A DNA stretch of 64,000 bases. It comes from Casp-actino8 sp964563545 (lineage in GTDB: Bacteria; Actinomycetota; Acidimicrobiia; Acidimicrobiales; Ilumatobacteraceae). Below the pieces are notes generated by a model, which saw nothing but the letters and a program-made list of their open reading frames with translations, searched no databases and was not told the origin of the DNA. The first letter of the stretch is position 1. The number at the start of each line of letters is the position of its first letter. The stretch covers positions 15,403-79,402 of the forward strand of contig CAZLXB010000009.1 of assembly GCA_964563545.1 (NCBI GenBank). Direction: 5' to 3'. The position numbers were made by a program, and so were the translations under genes. Of the stretch, positions 1 through 7,336 are shown piece after piece.

Positions 1-1
1 C

Positions 2-322
2 CGACGTCGTGGCCCGCGGCTGCCGCTCGAGTACGTCGTGCACCGCCAGACCCGTCAGACCGCCGAGTTCTACGGACTCCACGATCGCGGTCTCATCGCC
101 CCCGGTCACCGCGCCGACATCAACGTGATCGACTACGACGAACTCGGATTCGATGTTCCGCGCATGGCCTTCGACCTTCCGGCAAACGGGCGCCGACTGG
201 TTCAGCGTGGACGGGGTTACGCGGCCACCTTCGTCCGCGGTGTCCAGACCGTCGCCGACGACGAATTCACGGGCGAACTCCCGGGACGACTCGTTCGCGG
301 CCCGCAGGCCGCATCGCACTGA
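2..322 (+). CDS. N-acyl-D-amino-acid deacylase / D-aminoacylase, C-terminal part (partial)
   Basis: The window opens inside this gene; about 106 residues remain and the frame is open to the left edge. The segment LPLEYVVHRQT followed by AEFYGLHDRG and LIAPGHRADINVIDYD is the typical C-terminal end of the N-acyl-D-amino-acid deacylase branch of the amidohydrolase superfamily, where the strand after the barrel carries the G-x-x-ADINV motif. The metal ligands and catalytic Asp lie upstream and cannot be checked, so substrate is open. It ends one base before the convergent nfuA-like gene. Confidence 0.8.
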   Translation, partial: RRRGPRLPLEYVVHRQTRQTAEFYGLHDRGLIAPGHRADINVIDYDELGFDVPRMAFDLPANGRRLVQRGRGYAATFVRGVQTVADDEFTGELPGRLVRGPQAASH

Positions 323-323
323 C

Positions 324-977
324 TCAGTTGTAGTAAGGGTTCTCACCCGACGAGTGATCGGTGAGGTCCCGCACCCGAGTGATGGCCGGAACCTTTTCGA
401 CCACCGTCGTCTGCACACCTTCGAGCATCGTCATGCGGCTCATCGAGCATCCGTGGCATCCACCACCCATGGTCAGATACGCCGTTCCCTCGTTGTCGTG
501 ACCGACGAAGGTCACGAAGCCGCCGTGGGCGGCGAGCGCCGGGTTGACCTCACCGACGATGACGGCTTCGATCTCGGCCGAGAGTTCGTCACCCGACACG
601 AGTCCGTCGATCTTGGGGGCGACCGGACGATTGGGGTTGCGGATGACGAGACCACCAGAAGAGGTGTAATCGAGAACCGCATTCTGCAGGAGTTCGACGT
701 CCTTGGCCGGAACGATCACCTTCAGACCGTCGTGCGTTCGGACTTCATCGGTGAAGGCCGCCTTGCGGAACTCGTCGAGTGACAGGTCGTACTTGAACTC
801 CTCACCCGGACCACTCACGATTTCGAGTCGCAGACCAAGGGCAGCCGCGTCCTCTTCGGCATCGCGCAACTTCACGAGTTCGGCGTGCGCGGCCTCGGTG
901 ATCGTGACGATCGGTTCGGATCCGGTCGCCGTCGCCGGAGCGAGGGGCGAGGCGAGGGGGCTCTGCTGGGGGGTCAC
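324..977 (-). CDS. NfuA-like Fe-S cluster carrier protein
   Basis: 217 residues from a GTG start. Residues about 20-118 resemble the HesB/IscA-type fold but lack its cysteines, and residues about 128-205 form a NifU C-terminal domain with the cluster-binding pair C174-x-x-C177 in GGGCHGCSMS. This is the two-domain layout of NfuA, which carries 4Fe-4S clusters to apo-proteins in the cytosol. The start is chosen because a TAGCCT -10 box ends 7 nt upstream on the minus strand, as at other leaderless genes here. It is a single-gene unit that meets the upstream deacylase tail to tail. Confidence 0.88.
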   Translation of the reverse strand: MTPQQSPLASPLAPATATGSEPIVTITEAAHAELVKLRDAEEDAAALGLRLEIVSGPGEEFKYDLSLDEFRKAAFTDEVRTHDGLKVIVPAKDVELLQNAVLDYTSSGGLVIRNPNRPVAPKIDGLVSGDELSAEIEAVIVGEVNPALAAHGGFVTFVGHDNEGTAYLTMGGGCHGCSMSRMTMLEGVQTTVVEKVPAITRVRDLTDHSSGENPYYN

Positions 978-984
978 GGGGCGA

Positions 985-990
985 AGGCTA
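985..990 (-). promoter_or_regulatory. -10 box (TAGCCT) of the nfuA-like gene, leaderless
   Basis: Read on the minus strand, TAGCCT is followed by 7 nt and the GTG start codon, so transcription should begin at or next to the start codon. No convincing -35 box is visible. Confidence 0.55.
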
Positions 991-1016
991 CCTCGGTGTT
1001 TCGGGACGCCATCGGC

Positions 1017-1793
1017 TCAGCGCGGTCCGCCTCCGTCACACTCGATGCGTTGACCGGTGACGTACGACGCCCCTTCACTGCAGAGCCACAACACGACATT
1101 GGCGACGTCGAGCGGCTGACACACCCGACCAAAAGGTGACCCCTGGTCGAGACTGCGGAGATCCTGCAACTCGCGCTGCCCGGTCATCGCCCGCGCCAAG
1201 CGAACTCCCATGTCGGTCTCCACGAGCCCGGGGGCCACGACGTTCACATGGATGCCGTGCGGACGTTCCTCTTTGGCGAGAGTGAGAGCCAGTGCCTCCA
1301 TCGCCGCCTTGCCCATGTTGTAAGGAGCTCCATTGGCCCCCATGTGCGACGTGGCCACCGAGGAGATCATGACGATGTCGCCACGCGGTCGGGTGCGCAT
1401 CGACGGCAGAACGCCGCGTGCCATGTAATGAGGACCGAGCGCGTGCACACCGATCACGTTGGACAGTTCGGCCGGTTCGGTGAGAGCGACCGGCATCCCC
1501 TTCGAGGCGACGCCCGCGTTGCAGACGAGGATGTCGACGTAACCGAAGTCGGCCACGACGGCCGCCGTCATCCGGGCCACGGCTTCGGGGTCGGCGACCG
1601 ATGCCTCGTAGGCCGCGGCGCGTCCACCTTTCGCGTTGATCGACTCCACCAGTTCGAGAGCTGCGTCGCGATCACGTCGGTAGTTGACGGCGACGGTCGC
1701 ACCGTGTTCGGCCAACAACTCGCAGATACCTCGACCGATTCCCCGTCCGCCGCCCGACACCAGCGCCACCCGACCGTTCAATTGTCCCGACAT
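1017..1793 (-). CDS. SDR family NAD(P)-dependent oxidoreductase
   Basis: 258 residues. The Rossmann motif GGGRGIG sits at residues 14-20, NAG at 92-94, and the catalytic Ser144/145-Tyr158-x-x-x-Lys162 set is complete. It resembles FabG-like or glucose-dehydrogenase-like classical SDRs; the substrate cannot be read from sequence. The ATG at 1793 is preferred over upstream starts because a purine-rich ribosome binding site (GAGGGGGAAG) precedes it and the SDR fold starts right after it. It is divergent from the thiamine operon, with the TPP riboswitch in the space between. Confidence 0.85.
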   Translation of the reverse strand: MSGQLNGRVALVSGGGRGIGRGICELLAEHGATVAVNYRRDRDAALELVESINAKGGRAAAYEASVADPEAVARMTAAVVADFGYVDILVCNAGVASKGMPVALTEPAELSNVIGVHALGPHYMARGVLPSMRTRPRGDIVMISSVATSHMGANGAPYNMGKAAMEALALTLAKEERPHGIHVNVVAPGLVETDMGVRLARAMTGQRELQDLRSLDQGSPFGRVCQPLDVANVVLWLCSEGASYVTGQRIECDGGGPR

Positions 1794-1821
1794 CGCTTCC
1801 CCCTCTCGGCCCCGAGAACGG

Positions 1822-1827
1822 TAGCGT
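1822..1827 (+). promoter_or_regulatory. -10 box (TAGCGT) of the thiamine operon
   Basis: TAGCGT lies about 7 bp before the first bases of the TPP aptamer, so transcription would start around 1834 and give a transcript that begins with the riboswitch. Confidence 0.45.
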
Positions 1828-1835
1828 TGCCACCA

Positions 1836-1922
1836 GTGGGGAGCTCGCACGATCGGCGGGCTGAGAGGGTGGACGCTTCCACCGACCCGTGAACCTGATC
1901 TGGGTAATGCCAGCGGAGGGAG
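1836..1922 (+). ncRNA. TPP riboswitch (THI element)
   Basis: The conserved TPP aptamer pieces are all present in order: GGGG near 1838, GCTGAGAGGG at 1860-1869, a P3 helix (GGGTGGA with TCCACC), then GTGAACCTGATCTGG at 1889-1903, GTAATGCCAGCGG at 1903-1915 and AGGGAG. The SD-like GGAGGG at 1915-1920 is part of the conserved 3' end of the aptamer and sits 6-7 nt before the thiN ATG. Ligand binding would therefore mask the ribosome binding site directly, which means translational repression by thiamine diphosphate. No terminator hairpin fits between the aptamer and ATG. Confidence 0.93.
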
Positions 1923-1926
1923 CGGA

Positions 1927-2595
1927 ATGAAACGACACGTGTTGTTGGTGACCGGTGGTGATCGACCACATCCGGAAGCCCTCGTCCGTCTCGACGACGT
2001 CGACCTGATCATCTGCGCCGACTCCGGACTCGACCACGCCTTGGCTCTCGGACTTCGACCCGATGTCGTGATCGGCGACATGGACTCGGTCGGCGAACGT
2101 GCGCTCGAGACGGCCCGCCGAAGTGACACGACGATCGTCGAGGCCCCGCGCGACAAGGACCTCACCGACACCGAACTCGCGATCGCCCATGCTCTGGAGC
2201 ACGGAACGGAATCGATCACGATCCTGGCCGGCGGCGGGGATCGGATCGACCATGTCCTCGGCATCGTGTCGGCCGCGGCCCATCCCGATCTCGCCGCGCT
2301 CGAAAGCGTGAACATCCGACTCGGCCGCGATCTGATGCACGTCGTGCACGGTGGCCGGCGGTGCTCACTCGAACTGCCGGTCGGAACGACACTCAGCCTC
2401 ATCCCCCTGGCCGGCCACGCGCACGGAGTCACGACGAGCGGACTTCGGTGGCCGCTGCGTCACGAGACACTGCACGGTTCGGCAGCTCGGGGTGTGAGCA
2501 ACGAGTGCTCGCATCCGGAGGTCACGGTCTCCGTCGAGTCCGGCGTCGTCGCCGTCGTCATTCCCCGCCACTTCTCCGAAACGGAACCCTCATGA
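1927..2595 (+). CDS. thiN: Thiamine diphosphokinase
   Basis: 222 residues, usual length for the family. It transfers pyrophosphate from ATP to thiamine, making the cofactor directly from imported vitamin. Hallmarks seen are ADSGLDHALALGLRPD (31-46), GDMDS (50-54), DKDLTDTELA and GGGDRIDHVLG around 100-110, which form the active site at the dimer interface, followed by a C-terminal beta domain. It is the first gene behind the TPP riboswitch and overlaps thiB by ATGA, so uptake and activation of thiamine are co-regulated. No thiamine biosynthesis gene is in the window. Confidence 0.95.
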   Translation: MKRHVLLVTGGDRPHPEALVRLDDVDLIICADSGLDHALALGLRPDVVIGDMDSVGERALETARRSDTTIVEAPRDKDLTDTELAIAHALEHGTESITILAGGGDRIDHVLGIVSAAAHPDLAALESVNIRLGRDLMHVVHGGRRCSLELPVGTTLSLIPLAGHAHGVTTSGLRWPLRHETLHGSAARGVSNECSHPEVTVSVESGVVAVVIPRHFSETEPS

Positions 2596-3650
2596 AACCG
2601 AACCGCCGCAACCGATACCTCGGTCTCGTCGCGATCGTGGCGATCGCCGCCGCCGTCTCTTCGTGTGGATCCGATGACGAGCGAGTCACCTCCCTCACCC
2701 TCGTCGCCTACGACTCGTTCACTCCGCCCGACGGCGCCTTCGACGAATTCACCCGGCAGACCGGAATCAGCGTCGAGATCGCCACCGCCGGCGACACCGG
2801 GGAAATGGTCGCCAAGGCCGCCCTGACTTCGGGCAATCCCGAGGGAGACGTGATGTGGGGCGTCGACACCACCTTCCTCTCGCGTGCCATCGATGCCGAC
2901 ATCTTCGATCCGTACGTCTCGGACGTGGCCCCGATCAGCCAAGCCATTCGTCCTTACGTCGAAGGTGACACCGTGACCCCGGTCGACTTCGGCGAGGTGT
3001 GCGTCAACTACGACGTCGCCGCGCTCGAATCCCTCGACCTCGCTCCCCCGACGTCGTGGGCCGACCTCGTCGACCCCGACTACGCGAACCTTCTCGTCAC
3101 GCCCAGTGCCTCGGCGTCATCGGTCGGCCTCGCGTTCCTCCTCGGCTCGATCGCCGATCAGGGAGACGAAGGTTGGGAGGACTACTGGAAGGCCCTCGTC
3201 GGAAACGGAATCCTCGTCGTCGACGGTTGGAACGAGGCCTACTACAGCGAGTTCACCCGGTACGGCGGCGACCGTCCACTCGTCGTGAGTTACGCGACGA
3301 GCCCGCCGGCCGAAGTGATCTTCTCCGATCCGCCACTTCCGTCAGGAGCACCGGCGCCCACGTCGGTCGTCGAGTCGACGTGCTTCCGACAGGTGGAGTA
3401 CGCCGGGGTGTTGCGCGGCACCGACCACGTGGATGCCGCCCGTTCGTTGGTCGACTATCTCGTGGGTGCACACTTCCAGTCGCTGCTTCCCGAGAGCATC
3501 TTCGTGTATCCGAGCAACGCGACGGTCGAGCTGCCCGCATCGTTCGAGCGATACGCAACCGAGGTCGCCGCACCACTCTTCTTCGACGCCCCGTACATCG
3601 AGGCCAACCGCGAACGACTGATCGAGGCATGGACGCGCATCGTGTCGTGA
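2592..3650 (+). CDS. thiB: Thiamine ABC transporter substrate-binding lipoprotein
   Basis: 352 residues. A lipoprotein signal peptide ends at the lipobox AVSSC with Cys25, so the mature protein would be anchored outside the membrane. The rest is a type II periplasmic binding protein fold of the ThiB/TbpA family (residues about 35-350; VAYDSFTPPDGAFDEF and NEAYY-type ligand segments). The ATG at 2592 overlaps the thiN stop (ATGA) and places the signal peptide correctly. Thiamine (or its phosphates) as ligand is inferred from the riboswitch and the operon partners. Confidence 0.92.
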   Translation: MKPNRRNRYLGLVAIVAIAAAVSSCGSDDERVTSLTLVAYDSFTPPDGAFDEFTRQTGISVEIATAGDTGEMVAKAALTSGNPEGDVMWGVDTTFLSRAIDADIFDPYVSDVAPISQAIRPYVEGDTVTPVDFGEVCVNYDVAALESLDLAPPTSWADLVDPDYANLLVTPSASASSVGLAFLLGSIADQGDEGWEDYWKALVGNGILVVDGWNEAYYSEFTRYGGDRPLVVSYATSPPAEVIFSDPPLPSGAPAPTSVVESTCFRQVEYAGVLRGTDHVDAARSLVDYLVGAHFQSLLPESIFVYPSNATVELPASFERYATEVAAPLFFDAPYIEANRERLIEAWTRIVS

Positions 3651-5191
3651 GCCGGTCCTTCTCGCGGCGAGGAGGTGCGGGGTTGCTCTGGGGTGCCCCC
3701 GCACTCTTCTTGGTGGCGACGGCGACCGTGATCCCTTTCGTCGGTCTCGTCGTGCACGCACTGGGAGCCGGTGACCTGATCGCGGTCTGGAGGCGACCCG
3801 GGGTCGCGGGTACGGCCTGGTTCTCGGTATGGATGGGAACGGTCTCGACCCTCGTCACGCTCGGCGTCGGACTTCCGGCGGCATGGATCGTGGCCCGACA
3901 CCGGTTCTACGGTCGGGATCTGATCCGCGTGGTACTGGGCGCTCCCTTCGTCCTACCGACCGTCGTGGTCGGTGCCGCCTTCCTCGCACTCGCGCCCGAC
4001 GGACGCGGAATCGCGGCCATCGTCGTCGCCCATACGTTCTTCAACATTTCGGTCGTCCTGCGCACGACGACTCCCGTGTTCTCGACCATCTCCGACGACC
4101 TCATCGATGCTTCGCGCACTCTCGGCGCGACTCGGACCCGAGTCCTCCTCGACATCGTGTGGCCACTCACCCGGTCCGCCGTGACGGCGGCGGCCGGTTT
4201 GGTCTTCGTTCTGTCGGCGACCTCGTACGGCATCGTGCGCATTCTCGGTAGCGCCACCCGTTCCACCATCGACGTCGAGATCTATCGGCGCGCGATCGAA
4301 TTCGGAGATCCTTCCGGTGCCGCCGCTCTCGCCCTCACCCAAGCCGTTGCGATGCTCATCGTCGTCACCTGGTCCGCATCACGCCGCGGGATTTCTCTGA
4401 CCAACGTGGCGAACGGAAGCCGACGGCCGCTCCACCACGTCGGCCGGATCTACATCTGGGCACTCACCGCCACCGTGGTGCTTCCGCTCGGAGCACTCAT
4501 CACCCGATCGTTCCGTGATGCCGGCGGCTGGACCGTCTCGGGCTGGCGCACGGTGTTCGGCGACCCCCACTCCCGACTCGCGGGAGTCGACCTCCTCGGT
4601 GCCATCGGCAACTCTCTCCGATTCGCCGTGTTCACCGCCGCCATTGCGGTGCCCATCGCGATCCTCGTCACCCGTCCGCGGCGTCATTCGAGACTCGTCG
4701 ACTTCATCGTCTCCACTCCGGTCGCGTCGTCGGCCGTCGTCGTCGGACTCGGCATCCTCATCACCTACGACGTGCGCCCGTTCGATTTCCGGTCAGCATG
4801 GTGGCTGATTCCCGTCGTCCACGCGAGCGTGGCGTTGCCGTACGCGTTGCGATCGATCACGCCCCTGGTGGCGGCGATTCCCGCCGGACTCGGCGAGGCC
4901 GCGGCCACACTCGGCGCCTCACCATGGAAGGCATGGTGGTCGGTCGAGCTTCCCTTGCTGCGCCCGGCCCTCGCCACGGCAACGGCAACCTCGCTCGCTG
5001 TCTCTCTCGGCGAATTCGGGGCCACGAGTCTTCTGACCCGCCGCGATACGCGCACCCTTCCACTTCTCGTCGAGTCCCTGCTCGGTCGTAGCGGAGGAGT
5101 CGGCAACACCGCTGGTTCGGCCGCCGCGACGTTGTTGTTGGTGATCACCGGACTCGTCATCGTCTTGCTCGACCGCGGACTACGCGCATGA
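3647..5191 (+). CDS. thiP: Thiamine ABC transporter permease
   Basis: About 514 residues with two homologous membrane halves, each with roughly six hydrophobic segments and an EAA-type cytoplasmic loop (DASRTLGATRTRVLLDIVWP in the first half, EAAATLGASPWKAWWSVELP in the second). This fused double-permease layout is typical of ThiP and related iron permeases. The GTG at 3647 overlaps the thiB stop as GTGA; an in-frame ATG at 3629 is possible but would overlap thiB by 22 nt. It works with ThiB and ThiQ. Confidence 0.92.
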   Translation: MSRSFSRRGGAGLLWGAPALFLVATATVIPFVGLVVHALGAGDLIAVWRRPGVAGTAWFSVWMGTVSTLVTLGVGLPAAWIVARHRFYGRDLIRVVLGAPFVLPTVVVGAAFLALAPDGRGIAAIVVAHTFFNISVVLRTTTPVFSTISDDLIDASRTLGATRTRVLLDIVWPLTRSAVTAAAGLVFVLSATSYGIVRILGSATRSTIDVEIYRRAIEFGDPSGAAALALTQAVAMLIVVTWSASRRGISLTNVANGSRRPLHHVGRIYIWALTATVVLPLGALITRSFRDAGGWTVSGWRTVFGDPHSRLAGVDLLGAIGNSLRFAVFTAAIAVPIAILVTRPRRHSRLVDFIVSTPVASSAVVVGLGILITYDVRPFDFRSAWWLIPVVHASVALPYALRSITPLVAAIPAGLGEAAATLGASPWKAWWSVELPLLRPALATATATSLAVSLGEFGATSLLTRRDTRTLPLLVESLLGRSGGVGNTAGSAAATLLLVITGLVIVLLDRGLRA

Positions 5192-5820
5192 GCCTCCAAC
5201 TCGTCTCGATCGGTGTTTCGTTCGGCGACCGTCGGGTTCTCGACGACGTCTCACTGACGGTTCCCACGGGGCAGACGCACGCCCTGCAGGGTCCGTCGGG
5301 CATCGGCAAATCGACCTTGCTACGCGTGGTGAGTGGACTGCTCGCACCCGACCAAGGCCGGGTTCTGATCTCCGGACGCGATGTGACATCGGTGCCGGTG
5401 CACGAACGCTCGGTCGGGTTCGTCTTCCAGGATTCGCAGTTGTTCCCGCATCTCGATGTCGCCGGCAACATCGCCTTCGGACTGCGCATGCAAGGACTCG
5501 AGCGATCACTCATCGGGAAATCGGTCGTCGAATGGTTGGCCCGAGTGGACCTGTCCGATCGCGCGCATCAAGACGTCCGGACGCTCTCGGGTGGCGAGAT
5601 CCGACGAGTGGCCCTGGCCCGCGCCCTCGCGCCCCGGCCTCATGTCCTCCTCCTCGACGAACCTTTCACCGGCCTCGATGCCGAGTTACGTGTCCGACTC
5701 GCCGATCTCGTGCGCGAATTGCTTCACGACACGAAGACCACCGCGCTCTTGGTCAGCCACGATGACGATGACGTTCGCCGCGTCGCCGATTCCGTCCATC
5801 GATTCTCGGATCCGCTGTAG
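5188..5820 (+). CDS. thiQ: Thiamine ABC transporter ATP-binding protein
   Basis: 210 residues, a minimal ABC ATPase. Walker A GPSGIGKST (about 34-42), Q-loop region VGFVFQDSQLF, signature LSGGEIRR and Walker B VLLLDEP are intact, followed by a switch His (LVSHD). It overlaps thiP by ATGA and closes the operon. Its TAG stop codon is also the first half of the -10 box of the next gene. Confidence 0.93.
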   Translation: MSLQLVSIGVSFGDRRVLDDVSLTVPTGQTHALQGPSGIGKSTLLRVVSGLLAPDQGRVLISGRDVTSVPVHERSVGFVFQDSQLFPHLDVAGNIAFGLRMQGLERSLIGKSVVEWLARVDLSDRAHQDVRTLSGGEIRRVALARALAPRPHVLLLDEPFTGLDAELRVRLADLVRELLHDTKTTALLVSHDDDDVRRVADSVHRFSDPL

Positions 5821-5823
5821 TTT
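5818..5823 (+). promoter_or_regulatory. -10 box (TAGTTT) made partly from the thiQ stop codon
   Basis: The thiQ stop TAG plus the next three bases give TAGTTT, followed by exactly 6 nt and the GTG start of the fusion gene at 5830. This is the spacing of the leaderless promoters elsewhere in the window. Confidence 0.5.
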
Positions 5824-5829
5824 TCTCTC

Positions 5830-7311
5830 GTGGTCGACTCGCTTCGCATCGGTTTTCTCGGAGCCGGCCTCATCGCCGAGTACCACTCGAAGAGCATTCG
5901 TCGCGCCAACCTGCCGTTCGCACTTCGGCGAGCCGGCGTCTTCGATCCTGATCGATCCCGAGCCGAGCGATTCGCCAACGCGAGTGGACACAGCGTTGCG
6001 TCCTCGGTCGACGAAGTCCTCGATACGTGTGACGCCGTGTACGTCTGCACCTGGACGTCGGAACACCTTCCACTCGTCGAAGCAGCCGCCGACCGCGGAC
6101 TCGCGGTCTTCTGCGAGAAACCCCTCGCCACGACTCTCGGCGACGCCCACCGCGTCGCCGATGCCCTCATCACTTCTGGAGTCACCAATCAGGTCGGGCT
6201 CGTCCTGCGTCATTCGCCGGCCTATCTCTGGGCCGCGCACCTGATCGCCGAACCCAAGGCTGGTCGGGTGATGAGCGTCGTGTTCCGCGACGATCAGTTC
6301 ATCCCGATCCAGGGTCACTACGCCTCGTCCTGGCGCGGTGACCGCGACAAAGCCGGGGCCGGAACCCTCATCGAGCACAGCATCCACGACATCGACATGC
6401 TCCACGCGTTGGTCGGTCCGATCGAGTCGGTGAACGCCCGTTGGTCGAACTTCCACGGCCACGACGGCATCGAGGACGTCGTGAACGCCATCGTCTCGTT
6501 CGCCGGGGAGGATTCGACCTCGGGAACTCTGTCGAGCATCTGGCACGACAATCTCGCCCGGCCGAGTCTGCGTCGGGTCGAGGTGTTCACCGAGCGTCGC
6601 TACGTGGCGATCGAAGGCGACTGGACGGGCCCTGTCACTTGGTCGGATACCGACGGCACGACCGGCTCACTGGCTGGCGACGCACTCGTAAAAGCCACTC
6701 GCGAACTCGTACCCCGACACGGCAATCCCGACGCCGCGTTCCTGCTCTCGGTTCGGGACGGCGTTCCGTCATTCCCCGATGCGCGTGTCGCGTTGCGGGC
6801 CCACGAAGTCGTCGACGCGATGTACCGCTCGGCGGCTGAAGGGGGTCGCACGGAAAGAGTCGGTGTCGCCTCGTTCCGTATTCGCCCGGCCACCACGGAC
6901 GAGATCCGACCACTACGACTCGATGTCCTGCGGCGCGGAATGACGAATCGATCGGTGAACTTCGATGGCGACGACGATCCCACGACCATCCACCTCGCCG
7001 CCGTCGACCACGATGATCGTGTGGTGGCCACCAGCACCTGGCTCGAACGGCCGACTCCCACGGGCGACAAGGCCGTCCAATTGCGCGGCATGGCCACGGC
7101 CCGAACACTTCAAGGCACGGGGCTCGGCGGTCGATTGCTCGAGGAGGGAATAGCTCGCGCTCGTCGACATGGTTTCGATCGGGTGTGGGCCAATGCGCGC
7201 GATGCAGCACTTCCCTTCTATTCCCGGCACGGATTCTCCGTGGTCGGCGACGGCTTCATCGAGTCCGTCACCGAACTTCCCCATCACGTGGTCGAACGCC
7301 GCATCGACTGA
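5830..7311 (+). CDS. Gfo/Idh/MocA oxidoreductase fused to a GNAT acetyltransferase
   Basis: 493 residues from a GTG start. Residues 1 to about 340 are a Gfo/Idh/MocA oxidoreductase with the dinucleotide motif GFLGAG (8-13) and the signature EKPL (96-99), and a C-terminal beta-sheet domain with EHSIHDIDML. Residues about 347-490 form a separate GNAT fold with the acetyl-CoA loop QGTGLGGRLL and the C-terminal ALPFYSRHGF motif. Each half has normal length, so this is a genuine fusion and not read-through. Inference: one polypeptide might oxidise or reduce a sugar-like substrate and acetylate an amine on the same pathway, as in amino-sugar modification. The substrate is unknown and it stands alone. 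Confidence 0.85.
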   Translation: MVDSLRIGFLGAGLIAEYHSKSIRRANLPFALRRAGVFDPDRSRAERFANASGHSVASSVDEVLDTCDAVYVCTWTSEHLPLVEAAADRGLAVFCEKPLATTLGDAHRVADALITSGVTNQVGLVLRHSPAYLWAAHLIAEPKAGRVMSVVFRDDQFIPIQGHYASSWRGDRDKAGAGTLIEHSIHDIDMLHALVGPIESVNARWSNFHGHDGIEDVVNAIVSFAGEDSTSGTLSSIWHDNLARPSLRRVEVFTERRYVAIEGDWTGPVTWSDTDGTTGSLAGDALVKATRELVPRHGNPDAAFLLSVRDGVPSFPDARVALRAHEVVDAMYRSAAEGGRTERVGVASFRIRPATTDEIRPLRLDVLRRGMTNRSVNFDGDDDPTTIHLAAVDHDDRVVATSTWLERPTPTGDKAVQLRGMATARTLQGTGLGGRLLEEGIARARRHGFDRVWANARDAALPFYSRHGFSVVGDGFIESVTELPHHVVERRID

Positions 7312-7336
7312 GTCGACCCGGCGTCGTCGCGCGAGG

